In this document: positions 53,851-62,892 of the stretch, in pieces
How the letters are laid out: every line of letters starts with the position of its first letter
How positions within the stretch are numbered: the stretch's first letter is position 1
NCBI GenBank assembly: GCA_964601895.1
Contig: CAZROT010000009.1
Location: 1 to 64,000, forward strand
From: CAZROT01 sp964601895
Lineage (GTDB): Bacteria > Pseudomonadota > Gammaproteobacteria > Enterobacterales > Enterobacteriaceae
DNA length: 64,000 nt
Reading direction: 5' to 3'
Notes under the pieces: generated by a model
The model's database searches: none
What the model saw: only the letters and a program-made list of their open reading frames with translations
What the model was told of the DNA's origin: nothing
Translations under genes and position numbers: made by a program

Positions 53851-54798
53851 ATGAATATATTCCTGACCGCTTTAAGAAATTTAGAGATCATTGATCCCAC
53901 CGAATCTTCTTTTGAAATAATGCCGGGCATCAATTTTACGAACAGCGGGCTGATGAAAGAATATCTCATTAACGATATTGTTGTGCAGGCTGTCGGTATC
54001 ATTGAATATAATTACATTCTTCAATCCAAAAATATTGCGTATTATAAATATGACCTTGAGGATTTCAGGGAACATGATAACGAAACATTTTTAGTTATTG
54101 TACTTAGCTGGCTGGAAGAGTTACTTAAAAATTCCTGGCTGGTGAAAGATAATTGTATTGATTGTGATTTTGCTTTTCTTGGACGAGGGCTGGATACTGA
54201 TCATGCTATATGCAGCAGCAATTTTCTTGCATCCAAACGGAATATGGCCGACGGTAGCAGGCCAACAGTAACCTTCACTTTAGCAGAGCTACAACGTTGG
54301 GCCGACCTGCACGATAAATCCGAAACTTATTACTTCAGCAAAAACTCCAACAGCCCAAAGAATTTTATGCTGCAAAAGAATTTCAGCAGGATCGGCAGAA
54401 GCATGGAATTTGTAAAATCAGCCCGTAACGCCACCAACCTAGCCTATAAACTTTCACATTATTGCAGCGCTTTTGAATCCCTTCTCACAACAGATTCAAG
54501 TGAACTTTCGCATAAGCTATCTGAAAGGGCAGCATTCTTTCTAAAAGAAAGTTTTCCTGATAAACTGAGTACCTATAATACCATAAAGCAGGCGTACAAT
54601 GTCAGAAGTAAACTTACACACGGTGATGTTTTAAAAGAATCTCAAATTGAAAAAGTACCGGAGCTTTCTGTAGCCTGTGATAACCTGCTGAGGGCAACGA
54701 TACTTAAGATACTCAATGATGAGCAACTGATGTTATTGTTTGATGGCACTAATGAAAAGATTGATGAATTTTTTAATCATTTGATCTTTAATCATTAG
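53851..54798 (+). CDS. Apea-like HEPN domain protein
   Basis: 315 residues. The N-terminal 180 residues are not recognised. The C-terminal half resembles Apea/HEPN-like domains, with FESLLTTDSSELSHKLSERAAF and YNVRSKLTHGD (R252-x4-H257). HEPN domains are typical of RNA-cleaving defence proteins. It is 16 bp after the AbiE toxin, so it may be a third member of that locus or an independent defence gene. Confidence 0.75.
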   Translation: MNIFLTALRNLEIIDPTESSFEIMPGINFTNSGLMKEYLINDIVVQAVGIIEYNYILQSKNIAYYKYDLEDFREHDNETFLVIVLSWLEELLKNSWLVKDNCIDCDFAFLGRGLDTDHAICSSNFLASKRNMADGSRPTVTFTLAELQRWADLHDKSETYYFSKNSNSPKNFMLQKNFSRIGRSMEFVKSARNATNLAYKLSHYCSAFESLLTTDSSELSHKLSERAAFFLKESFPDKLSTYNTIKQAYNVRSKLTHGDVLKESQIEKVPELSVACDNLLRATILKILNDEQLMLLFDGTNEKIDEFFNHLIFNH

Positions 54799-54818
54799 AT
54801 TTTTTCTCTTCTGTTCAT

Positions 54819-54851
54819 TTTCCATAGAAAGTTAACCACTTTCCATAGAAG
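54819..54851 (+). promoter_or_regulatory. Direct repeats upstream of the tra operon
   Basis: TTTCCATAGAA occurs at 54819-54829 and 54840-54850, exactly 21 bp apart, two turns of the helix on the same face. They lie 50-80 bp before the first tra-operon gene. A dimeric activator such as the RteC-like protein or one of the small HTH proteins could bind here. Confidence 0.5.
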
Positions 54852-54900
54852 GAATGTATTTATAGCACTCGACTTTTGTATTCACAACAAATCGAATGCT

Positions 54901-55296
54901 ATGCTTCAATCAATCTCCTGGCAACAATACATTTTCTTTTTGCTTGCCGCCACTCTCTGTTATTACCTGTTTGTATGGATAGTGTACTTCAAGGCCCGCA
55001 TTCCCTCTTTCTCCGGGATGCGGAATTTCAAGGGCATGTCGCTTCATGGAGAAGATGAGCCGGATGAAATGCTGTCCACAGCGCAGCATGTAATGGATGA
55101 ATTACGGACTGTGTTTGAAGGAAAGCAAAATATGAACGAACTGGTGATGTCACTGCAACAACATCTTTCTAAATACAACCAGTGGGATGAACCCGGCTTT
55201 CGGGAAACCCTTAACGAATTTATCGCTGCCGAAAGCGAATCTACATGCTCCATCCGTCTCGGTGAAGACGAACTCCGTGCGATCTGGAAGGGATAA
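54901..55296 (+). CDS. Membrane-anchored protein at head of the tra operon (131 aa)
   Basis: 131 residues with one N-terminal span (about 8-30, YIFFLLAATLCYYLFVW) and a soluble acidic helical remainder. No named family recognised. It precedes traE by 49 bp in the same direction, so it is probably a conjugation accessory protein of this ICE type. ATG at 54901. Confidence 0.7.
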   Translation: MLQSISWQQYIFFLLAATLCYYLFVWIVYFKARIPSFSGMRNFKGMSLHGEDEPDEMLSTAQHVMDELRTVFEGKQNMNELVMSLQQHLSKYNQWDEPGFRETLNEFIAAESESTCSIRLGEDELRAIWKG

Positions 55297-55345
55297 GGAT
55301 GGAGCACCAATAATTATTCACCCTATTATAAATGTGCAAGTGAAA

Positions 55346-55675
55346 ATGAAGTGTATGAAAAGAAAACTCAACCGCCAAGTGCAGATCCGCCTCGCCTATC
55401 TGCTCTTATTTCTCCTGACCGGTCTGATTGCTTTTTCGCAAGATGGAAATGCCGGGATCAACGAAGCGAACACCCGTGTGCGAAGCTATTTCGCCGCCGG
55501 TACTAACCTGATGTATGCCGTTGGTGCGATCGTCGGACTGATCGGTGCCGTGAAAGTGTATAACAAATGGAACAGTGGTGATCCTGATACCGGAAAAGTG
55601 GCTGCCGCCTGGTTCGGCAGTTGTGTATTTCTTGTTATCGTAGCAACTGTGATCAGGTCATTCTTCGGTGTGTAG
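55346..55675 (+). CDS. traE: TraE-type conjugation protein (DUF4134)
   Basis: 109 residues from ATG 55346 (further upstream the frame is only open, not coding-like). Signal-like N-terminus then two membrane spans: LMYAVGAIVGLIGAVKVYNKW and a C-terminal FLVIVATVIRSFF. This is the DUF4134/TraE shape, a VirB2-like small membrane subunit of Bacteroidota transfer channels. Confidence 0.88.
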   Translation: MKCMKRKLNRQVQIRLAYLLLFLLTGLIAFSQDGNAGINEANTRVRSYFAAGTNLMYAVGAIVGLIGAVKVYNKWNSGDPDTGKVAAAWFGSCVFLVIVATVIRSFFGV

Positions 55676-55739
55676 CCCCCAACCTAAATCCTTCCCCCGC
55701 AAGGGGAAGGACTTACTTCAACTTTTAAAACCAATCAAC

Positions 55740-56951
55740 ATGAAATTGAATTTTATTCTTATTGTGCTATTGCTGTTATGTAACGGTACCGGTTATTCGC
55801 AGTATATCGGCGTGAAAGCAAGATATACGGAAACAAGGTTAGTAGATGACAGTCCTAATCCACCCAAAAGAGAAAACCGTTTGATCCTGTCCTTTTACGA
55901 AGTGACCGCATCGGGCAGTTATATCCCTGTATCACTTTCCAACTATGATATATGGGTTTACAAGCAAGGATTGCAATACGGTAATGTCATGGGTGGCGTA
56001 TTGGATTCTACCGGCAATAATTATCCCGGTTATAGTTATCCTGCACCTATTGCTGTTTCCTATTACAACTCACTTGGGTTGAATTATATTGACTGTGATC
56101 CAAACGCCGCTACACATTATGTAGTGAACGGCCATCAACTGGATTGCGGCTTCGTCACGGTGTCCTATTGGGATGTGGATTGGGGCACGATGGTTCCCTT
56201 TGAAGCGTTCCCTGCACCCAATATCTGTTTGCCTTATTATACATGGCCGCATTCTTATTTTCTAATACCGGGCAATGTCAATTTTCCTTATGTGGGAACC
56301 CCGCCGTACAACTGGTATAACTTCCATTGCGGCGGCACCTTGCAATTGGTCATCCGTGGCGTACTGCCGCATGAAACAAATTTCATTACGCTACCGGTAC
56401 GGTTTGATAACGTAAGGGCATCGCTTATTGATAATAGTAAGGTCAAAGTGGAATGGTCAAATCTTACTGAATCGGATATAAATTATTATGAAATGCAGCG
56501 GTCTGTGGATGGACAGAACTTTCAAACCATTGGCCTTGTTTTTCCATTACACAATAATGGCGGAAGAGCTGACTATACTTTTTTCGACCTGCTCAATGCT
56601 AACGGTACTTTCTATTACCGGGTAAAAGCATTGGAAAATAATGGGACTGTTCTTTACAGCCAGGTCATGCGGATCAGCAACGACAATTTGGCAATAGCAA
56701 CATTGACAGTTTATCCGAACCCTGTTACCAATAACCAGCTAACCATTAGTGCTGTCAATATCCCAAAAGGACGATATACGGCCCTGCTCATTGATATGAC
56801 AGGCAGGCAAACAATACTTAAAACTATTGATCATCCCGGTGGCGCATTCTCACATTTCATACATCACTTTTCATTTGCTGCCGGGATGTATCAATTTATG
56901 CTGCGTTCACGAGACATTACTTTATCTCAACAAATAATCATTAACCGCTGA
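55740..56951 (+). CDS. T9SS-sorted surface protein inside the tra operon
   Basis: 403 residues from ATG 55740, with signal peptide (FILIVLLLLCNGTGYS). A large unrecognised beta-rich part (tyrosine/asparagine-rich) is followed by a fibronectin-like segment (VKVEWSNLTESDINYYEMQRSVDG). It ends in a C-terminal type A sorting domain (LTVYPNPVTNNQL...) that directs export by the type IX system to the cell surface. It lies between traE and traF, overlapping traF by one base, an unusual place for such a protein. A role in mating contact is inference. Confidence 0.8.
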   Translation: MKLNFILIVLLLLCNGTGYSQYIGVKARYTETRLVDDSPNPPKRENRLILSFYEVTASGSYIPVSLSNYDIWVYKQGLQYGNVMGGVLDSTGNNYPGYSYPAPIAVSYYNSLGLNYIDCDPNAATHYVVNGHQLDCGFVTVSYWDVDWGTMVPFEAFPAPNICLPYYTWPHSYFLIPGNVNFPYVGTPPYNWYNFHCGGTLQLVIRGVLPHETNFITLPVRFDNVRASLIDNSKVKVEWSNLTESDINYYEMQRSVDGQNFQTIGLVFPLHNNGGRADYTFFDLLNANGTFYYRVKALENNGTVLYSQVMRISNDNLAIATLTVYPNPVTNNQLTISAVNIPKGRYTALLIDMTGRQTILKTIDHPGGAFSHFIHHFSFAAGMYQFMLRSRDITLSQQIIINR

Positions 56952-57277
56952 TGGCTGTTTCCGTTTACCAAATAAACAAGGGAATCAATAAACCCATTGA
57001 GTTTCGGGGATTAAAGGCACAGTATATCTGGTATCTCGGCGGCGGCTTACTGGCACTGCTGATCCTGTTTGCGGTGCTCTATATCTGCGGGGTGAACACC
57101 TTCATTTGTCTTGGGATAATCATTGTCAGTGGTACGGGGCTGTTTGTCCATATCTACAAGCTCAGCCATAAATACGGGGAACACGGGATGATGAAGTCGC
57201 TGGCGAAACGAAGCATTCCAAAAGTTGTAAAAAGTTATTCAAGAAAAGTATTTACCGGCACATGCAAAAAGAACTGA
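56951..57277 (+). CDS. traF: TraF-type conjugation protein (DUF4133)
   Basis: 108 residues with two membrane spans in the middle (YLGGGLLALLILFAVLYI, FICLGIIIVSGTGLFVHI), matching DUF4133/TraF, a VirB3-like channel part. It overlaps traG by 16 bp. Confidence 0.88.
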   Translation: MAVSVYQINKGINKPIEFRGLKAQYIWYLGGGLLALLILFAVLYICGVNTFICLGIIIVSGTGLFVHIYKLSHKYGEHGMMKSLAKRSIPKVVKSYSRKVFTGTCKKN

Positions 57278-59727
57278 AAGACATATTTCCCATTTTCGGT
57301 GTTGAACATAACAGCATCCTGTCCAAACAGGGTGATGTAACGATTGCTTATGAAGTAACACTGCCGGAGTTGTTCACGATGAGTGACCAGGAATATGAAA
57401 CCCTGCACCAGGCATTGATAAAAGCGATCAAGATACTACCCCGGCACACGATCTTTCACAAACAGGATTGGTTCACGGAAACAAAATATGCGGCTGATTT
57501 TTCAAAGGATGATAAAAGTTTCCTGACCCGCAGCAGTGAACGGTTCTTTAATGAACGTCCCTACCTGGATCACCAGTGTTATATTATGCTGACCAAGAAA
57601 CCAGCGAACCGGAAATTAGGTAGTTCGCTTTTCTCCAATTTACTCCGCCGTTCTATTGTGCCGGAAGAAACCTTAAAGCCGCAACTGTTACAGGATTTTT
57701 TGGATAGTACAGGACAATTTGAACGGATATTAAAGGACAGTGGTTTTATACAATTGCGCAGGTTACATGATGACGAATTATCAGGGGATAAAACGTACTG
57801 TGGTTTAGTGGAACGGTATATGAACCTGCAGCCCAATGAAAGTTCCTTTTTACTGCATGATACTGAATTTAAAGAAGGAATAAAGGTCGGGCCTCATCAC
57901 TGCCAGCTTTTTACGTTGGCGGATGCAGCCGACCTTCCTGCCTATTGCGGCAGCCGTATCAACTACGATAAATATTCAACGGATAAAACAAAGTTCAGTG
58001 TGGGCTTTGCTTCACCGTTAGGACAACTGCTTCCGTGTAACCATATTTTCAACCAGTACATTTTTATAGACGATCAGCAAAAGACCTTACAGAAACTCGA
58101 AAGTAAAAGATTGCGTTTGCAAAGTTTATCTGCTTATTCGAGGGAAAACGCTATTTCAAGGGATGCTACGAATGATTTTTTGAATGAAGCGATCTCGCAA
58201 CAGCGATTACCTGTTAAAGCACATTTTAATGTACTGGTATGGACAGACAACAAAGATGAATTAAAGGACGTACGCAACCTGGTATCTTCCGCCTTAGCCC
58301 AGATGGACGCTGTGCCCAAACAGGAACTGGATGGTGCGCCCCAGCTCTTCTGGGCGGGCATACCGGGCAATGAAGCGGACTTCCCGATGAATGACAGCTT
58401 TGACACATTCGCCGAACAAGCCTGTTGTTTCTTAAATCTTGAAACCAATTATCGTTCTTCGATTTCACCCGTGGGCATACGGTTGGGAGATCGCATGTAC
58501 GGTAAACCCGTGCATGTGGACATATCGGATGAACCGATGAAAAAAGGCATCTGCACCAACCGCAACAAGTTTATTCTCGGGCCATCCGGCAGCGGGAAAT
58601 CATTTTTTACCAATCACATGGTGCGTTCTTACTATGAGCAGGGAACGCATGTGGTGCTGGTGGATGTAGGCCATAGCTATAAAGGATTATGTCAAATGGT
58701 GAAGGGTTATTACTTCACTTATGATGAAAAGAACCCCATCCGTTTTAATCCGTTCTATATTGGACAGGGCGATGTACTCGATACTGAAAAGAAAGAAAGC
58801 ATCAAAACGCTGTTGCTGGCCCTTTGGAAAAAGGACAATGAAACTTTCAATCGCAGCGAGTATGTCGCTCTTTCTAATGCTTTGCAGCTTTACTATGAAA
58901 AGCTGGAGAAAAACCCCGACCTGTTCCCTTGCTTCAATACGTTTTATGATTTCCTGAATGAAGATTTTGTTGAAGTATTAAAAACAGATAAGGTAAAGGA
59001 AAAGGATTTCGATGTGTCGAATTTCCTCTATGTGCTGCGGCCTTACTATAAAAACGGTGAGTTTGACTACCTGTTGAACGCAACAGAGAACCTGGACCTG
59101 CTGAAAGAACGCTTTATTGTTTTTGAACTGGACAATATCAAAGATCACCCGATACTTTTTCCTGTTGTGACCATTATCATCATGGAAGTGTTCATTTCTA
59201 AAATGCGGAAGCTGAAAGGCATCCGCAAGATGATCCTGATTGAAGAAGCCTGGAAAGCGATTGCGAAGGAAGGAATGGCGGAGTATATCAAGTACCTGTT
59301 CAAAACGGTACGCAAGTTCTTTGGCGAAGCGATTGTTGTAACGCAGGAAGTGGAAGATATTATTTCTTCCCCGGTGGTGAAGCAAGCGATCATCAATAAC
59401 TCTGATTGCAAGATACTGCTCGATCAAAGCAAGTACCAGAACAAGTTTGACCAGATACAGGAACTGCTTGGCCTGACCGAAAAGGAAAAAGCGTTAGTGC
59501 TGTCTATCAACAAGGCCAACGATCCTTCTAAAAAATATAAGGAAGTATTTATATCGCTTGGTGGTGTGTTATCGAAAGTTTATCGCACCGAAGTATCACT
59601 GGAAGAATACCTGGCCTATACCACCGAAGAAACCGAAAAAGTAAAGCTGATGCAGTATGCGGAAAAGAACGGCGGCGATATGCACAAAGCAATTGCCGCT
59701 TTTGCCGCTGAACTAAGAAACCAATAG
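57262..59727 (+). CDS. traG: TraG-family conjugation ATPase (VirB4-like)
   Basis: 821 residues. N-terminal CagE/TrbE-like part, then Walker A GPSGSGKSFF at about 440-449 and Walker B-type MILIEEAWKAI at about 655-665. It powers the transfer channel. It is not to be confused with the coupling protein at 6065-8038. Complete, in tight operon with traF. Confidence 0.92.
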   Translation: MQKELKDIFPIFGVEHNSILSKQGDVTIAYEVTLPELFTMSDQEYETLHQALIKAIKILPRHTIFHKQDWFTETKYAADFSKDDKSFLTRSSERFFNERPYLDHQCYIMLTKKPANRKLGSSLFSNLLRRSIVPEETLKPQLLQDFLDSTGQFERILKDSGFIQLRRLHDDELSGDKTYCGLVERYMNLQPNESSFLLHDTEFKEGIKVGPHHCQLFTLADAADLPAYCGSRINYDKYSTDKTKFSVGFASPLGQLLPCNHIFNQYIFIDDQQKTLQKLESKRLRLQSLSAYSRENAISRDATNDFLNEAISQQRLPVKAHFNVLVWTDNKDELKDVRNLVSSALAQMDAVPKQELDGAPQLFWAGIPGNEADFPMNDSFDTFAEQACCFLNLETNYRSSISPVGIRLGDRMYGKPVHVDISDEPMKKGICTNRNKFILGPSGSGKSFFTNHMVRSYYEQGTHVVLVDVGHSYKGLCQMVKGYYFTYDEKNPIRFNPFYIGQGDVLDTEKKESIKTLLLALWKKDNETFNRSEYVALSNALQLYYEKLEKNPDLFPCFNTFYDFLNEDFVEVLKTDKVKEKDFDVSNFLYVLRPYYKNGEFDYLLNATENLDLLKERFIVFELDNIKDHPILFPVVTIIIMEVFISKMRKLKGIRKMILIEEAWKAIAKEGMAEYIKYLFKTVRKFFGEAIVVTQEVEDIISSPVVKQAIINNSDCKILLDQSKYQNKFDQIQELLGLTEKEKALVLSINKANDPSKKYKEVFISLGGVLSKVYRTEVSLEEYLAYTTEETEKVKLMQYAEKNGGDMHKAIAAFAAELRNQ

Positions 59728-59758
59728 TCAATTATTACTTAACCATAAAAACAAAACA

Positions 59759-60502
59759 ATGATGAAGACAAGATTTGTGAGTGCGCTCGTGCTGTTGATG
59801 CTGTTTGCAGCCTGTGAGAAAAAAGAACCTGCATCTTCGGGAAGATCAACCGGGCCTGTAGCATCTGTGGACGTGCCTGTTGATTGCGGAAAAGAGATCG
59901 TTGCCAAAGAGCCGGTAAAGGTTGGCGAAACCGGGATCATGTTGCCGGTGGGAACAAAGCTCTGCATTACGAAAGACGAAATGCAGGTAAGAGTGGAACT
60001 GCCGGAGGGATTTGCTATTGTTACCAGGGAAGGAATGCAGGCTGAAAGAACATTGCCCTACTTTGGTGGCACTTATGCCTGTTATTGCAGCGGCCAGGGC
60101 AGCGCCTGCAATGTATTTTATGCCGATGGCATGGGCTTCGGTTGCCTGCAAAGCAGTTGCACCGGTTCCTGTACCGGCAAGTTCACCTACAAAGGGTACA
60201 GTGTTGAACGGGTGGCAGTGACAATGGAGAAAGAAAAATTCTTTGCTTTACCGGAAGTGCAGAAAGCAGTAGCCAATGTATCACCGATGGAAAGCTATGT
60301 GAAGATGGATATGTACGGTTTTTCCTTCTATGTGGTGAACGACGAAAAAGCATTTCTTTCCAAAGCAAGCTGTGACTGCGAAGGCACGAAAGCCTGTAAG
60401 CTGAAAACGGTCAGCCTTCCATTATTGAAAGCTGAAACATCCAAGATCAAAATCTATTTCTGTGAAGGCGGCTGTAACGGCTGTGAACTCACGATCAACT
60501 GA
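59759..60502 (+). CDS. Cysteine-rich conjugation lipoprotein
   Basis: 247 residues with lipobox (LFAAC, Cys19). About seventeen cysteines fall in clusters ACYCSGQGSAC, FGCLQSSCTGSC, SCDCEGTKAC and FCEGGCNGCEL. No family recognised. Such clusters suggest metal binding or many disulfides in the periplasm or on the surface. It lies in the tra operon 31 bp after traG. Confidence 0.7.
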   Translation: MMKTRFVSALVLLMLFAACEKKEPASSGRSTGPVASVDVPVDCGKEIVAKEPVKVGETGIMLPVGTKLCITKDEMQVRVELPEGFAIVTREGMQAERTLPYFGGTYACYCSGQGSACNVFYADGMGFGCLQSSCTGSCTGKFTYKGYSVERVAVTMEKEKFFALPEVQKAVANVSPMESYVKMDMYGFSFYVVNDEKAFLSKASCDCEGTKACKLKTVSLPLLKAETSKIKIYFCEGGCNGCELTIN

Positions 60503-60506
60503 TCCC

Positions 60507-60887
60507 ATGAAAACACTGCTGTTTATCCATATCATTTTGGTTGCGGCACTATACGGTTGCCGGGAGTTCAGACCTGATCCCGTTCGGGAATTTATTCCCG
60601 GCACCTATATCCGTTTTTCGCAGCATGAGTTCGGAACGGAATATGATACGCTGACCATAACTGTGCAAAATCAACATGCGGATGAATATAAAATCATACG
60701 CCGCTGGAACTATGAACGGGTGATTGACGGTGAACTCATCGAACCGGAATACAAACTAACCATCACAACCGGTTTCTACGAACCAAAACATAAGTTGCTC
60801 CGGGAAAATGAAACAGGAAGTGTGTATTCCTTTGACCCAAACATGAAACTGTTATTTAGTGGATCAATAAAATACAGGAAGTTATGA
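60507..60887 (+). CDS. Tra-operon lipoprotein (126 aa)
   Basis: 126 residues from ATG 60507. Lipobox ALYGC at about residue 18. The remainder is a small beta-rich domain (TYIRFSQHEFGTEYDTLTITVQ). It overlaps the TraI-like start by ATGA. No family recognised; presumably an accessory of the transfer machine. Confidence 0.7.
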   Translation: MKTLLFIHIILVAALYGCREFRPDPVREFIPGTYIRFSQHEFGTEYDTLTITVQNQHADEYKIIRRWNYERVIDGELIEPEYKLTITTGFYEPKHKLLRENETGSVYSFDPNMKLLFSGSIKYRKL

Positions 60888-61558
60888 AAAGACTATTGGC
60901 AATTGTGGGACTGTCGCTTTGTTGTATCGTGATGCCAATGCAAAAAGCGGAAGCGCAGATACCTGTGCTGGAAATCATCAAACAGGGCATCAAGAAAGTA
61001 ATTGTGGCGGTGGATCTAAAAATTCAACGTTTGCAGAATAAAACCATCTGGCTGCAAAATGCGCAAAAGACGCTGGAGAATACGATGTCAAAGCTGCACC
61101 TCGATGATATTTCCGGTTGGGTAGAACGGCAACGGACATTATATGCTGATTACTTTGATGAACTGCGTAAAGTAAAAACAGCACTGACCTATTACCAGCG
61201 GGTACGGGATATTATTTCTCAGCAAGTGCAACTCGTGAATGAATATAAAGCGGCCTGGGCCTTGTTCAAACAGGATAAAAATTTCACGGTAGATGAACTG
61301 GATTATATGTTCGGTGTCTATACCGGCATGATGGATGAAAGTGTAAAAAGCATTGACCAGTTGTTCCTGGTCATTAACGCCTTTGTTACGCAGATGAGTG
61401 ATGCCAAAAGACTGGAAGTGATCAATGCCGTTGCCGTTAATGTGGAACAAACCCTGATGGACTTAAAAGAGTTCAACGAGGAAAATAAAATGATGTCACT
61501 GCAACGGGCAACGGAGAAAAATGAGATCGAGTATGTGAAAAAACTATACGGCTTGTAG
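60884..61558 (+). CDS. traI: TraI-type conjugal transfer protein (paralogue 1)
   Basis: 224 residues with signal peptide and long helices, resembling CTnDOT TraI. The C-terminus MMSLQRATEKNEIEYVKKLYGL-like block recurs in the next two genes. Periplasmic coiled-coil protein of unknown precise role. Confidence 0.8.
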   Translation: MKRLLAIVGLSLCCIVMPMQKAEAQIPVLEIIKQGIKKVIVAVDLKIQRLQNKTIWLQNAQKTLENTMSKLHLDDISGWVERQRTLYADYFDELRKVKTALTYYQRVRDIISQQVQLVNEYKAAWALFKQDKNFTVDELDYMFGVYTGMMDESVKSIDQLFLVINAFVTQMSDAKRLEVINAVAVNVEQTLMDLKEFNEENKMMSLQRATEKNEIEYVKKLYGL

Positions 61559-61597
61559 TAATGTGCCGATTAGCTAATTTGAAAATGTGAAAATGAT

Positions 61598-62236
61598 ATG
61601 AGGAAGATGCTGCTACTACTGTCACTGTTTGTTATCAGTGTAAATGCAAACGCACAGACCTGGGAAGAATGGACACAACAGAAAAGGACAAAGATCAAAC
61701 GGCTGATGGAACAGATCGCCGCTAACCAGGTATATATAGAGTATGCGAAGAAAGGCTATAATATCGTGTCAGGCGGCCTACACACTATCCGGGATATTAA
61801 AAATGGTGACTTCCGTTTGCATCTTGGTTTTATAGATTCCCTCAAAGTTGTAAATCCCAAGATTAAAGGCTGGGTGAAGGTGGCGGATATTATCACGGCA
61901 CAGCTTCGCATAATCAAGGCAGGCAAACAGGCACTGGATTTTATTCGTGAATCCACCCAGTTCACTAATGACGAACTGGACTATTGTAAAAAAGTATTTG
62001 ATAACCTGCTGGAAGAATGTATTAAGAACATAGATGAACTGTTCATTGTCATTACCAACGGAGAACTGTCCATGAGTGATGATGAACGGATAAAGCGGAT
62101 AGAAAAGCTTTACCTCGATATGCAGGAGAAATCTTCTTTCACTGCTTCGTTCAGCAATGAAATGAGTGTGCTGGCTATCCAGCGGCTGACAGAACAAACA
62201 GAAATTGATTATTCTAAAAAGATAAAAGGATTCTGA
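61598..62236 (+). CDS. TraI-like secreted helical protein (paralogue 2)
   Basis: 212 residues with signal peptide (VISVNANA). Helical, with TNDELDYCKKVFDNLLEE and KNIDELFIVIT, then MSDDER. It ends LAIQRLTEQTEIDYSKKIKGF, parallel to its neighbours' ends. Similar proteins in databases are sometimes labelled TerB-like; I see no tellurite-resistance evidence. Stop and next start overlap (TGATG). Confidence 0.75.
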   Translation: MRKMLLLLSLFVISVNANAQTWEEWTQQKRTKIKRLMEQIAANQVYIEYAKKGYNIVSGGLHTIRDIKNGDFRLHLGFIDSLKVVNPKIKGWVKVADIITAQLRIIKAGKQALDFIRESTQFTNDELDYCKKVFDNLLEECIKNIDELFIVITNGELSMSDDERIKRIEKLYLDMQEKSSFTASFSNEMSVLAIQRLTEQTEIDYSKKIKGF

Positions 62237-62856
62237 TGAAAAGATATTTTTTAATTGCCCTGATCGTACTGATGAGCAAATTCTCATTTGCTCAAACACA
62301 AGAAGCACAGCAATTGCTCCTGAACTTTGAAAAGCTCACGCAGTTCAAAAAGATATTGCAGGATATGTACGATGGCTGGAAAGTGATCAACAAAGGTTAC
62401 AATACCATCAAAGATATTTCTTCGGGGAATTTCAGCCTGCATAAAGGTTTCCTGGATGCACTGATGGAAGTCAGCCCGGTGGTAAAGAAGTATAAACGAA
62501 TCACCGATATTGTCAATTACCAGCTACTCATCGTGAAGCAATACAAACGGGCTTTCCAGCAATTTAAAGAGGATGACACATTTACCGTACAGGAGATCCT
62601 GTACATGGAAAAGGTGTATACCAACCTGTTCAATGAAAGTATAAAAAACCTGGATGAACTCTTTATGGTCATCACTGCCGGGGAATTGCGCATGAGTGAT
62701 GATGAACGGATGCAGGCCATTGACCGCATCTATACAAGAATTGAAGACCAGTTTTCTTTCCTGCAGGACTTTAACAGTAGCACGGCTTACTTGTCGCTAC
62801 AACGAAAGAGTGAGCAGGCAGAGATCAATATGTCGAAGAGAATTTACGGTTATTAA
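62236..62856 (+). CDS. TraI-like secreted helical protein (paralogue 3)
   Basis: 206 residues with signal peptide (ending FSFAQ). It shares GYNTIKDISSGNFSLHKGF and KNLDELFMVITAGELRMSDDER with paralogue 2, and the terminal LSLQRKSEQAEINMSKRIYG block with both. Tandem duplication in the tra operon; function presumably structural in the transfer channel. Confidence 0.75.
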   Translation: MKRYFLIALIVLMSKFSFAQTQEAQQLLLNFEKLTQFKKILQDMYDGWKVINKGYNTIKDISSGNFSLHKGFLDALMEVSPVVKKYKRITDIVNYQLLIVKQYKRAFQQFKEDDTFTVQEILYMEKVYTNLFNESIKNLDELFMVITAGELRMSDDERMQAIDRIYTRIEDQFSFLQDFNSSTAYLSLQRKSEQAEINMSKRIYGY

Positions 62857-62892
62857 AGGCATCTCCGGCAAGGGAGATTAAAACAGTGAAGT

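Noticed and set aside
61598..62856. Tellurite resistance (TerB) function for the TraI-like genes
   Set aside because: They have signal peptides, lie in the tra operon and lack TerB features. The label would come only from database habit.
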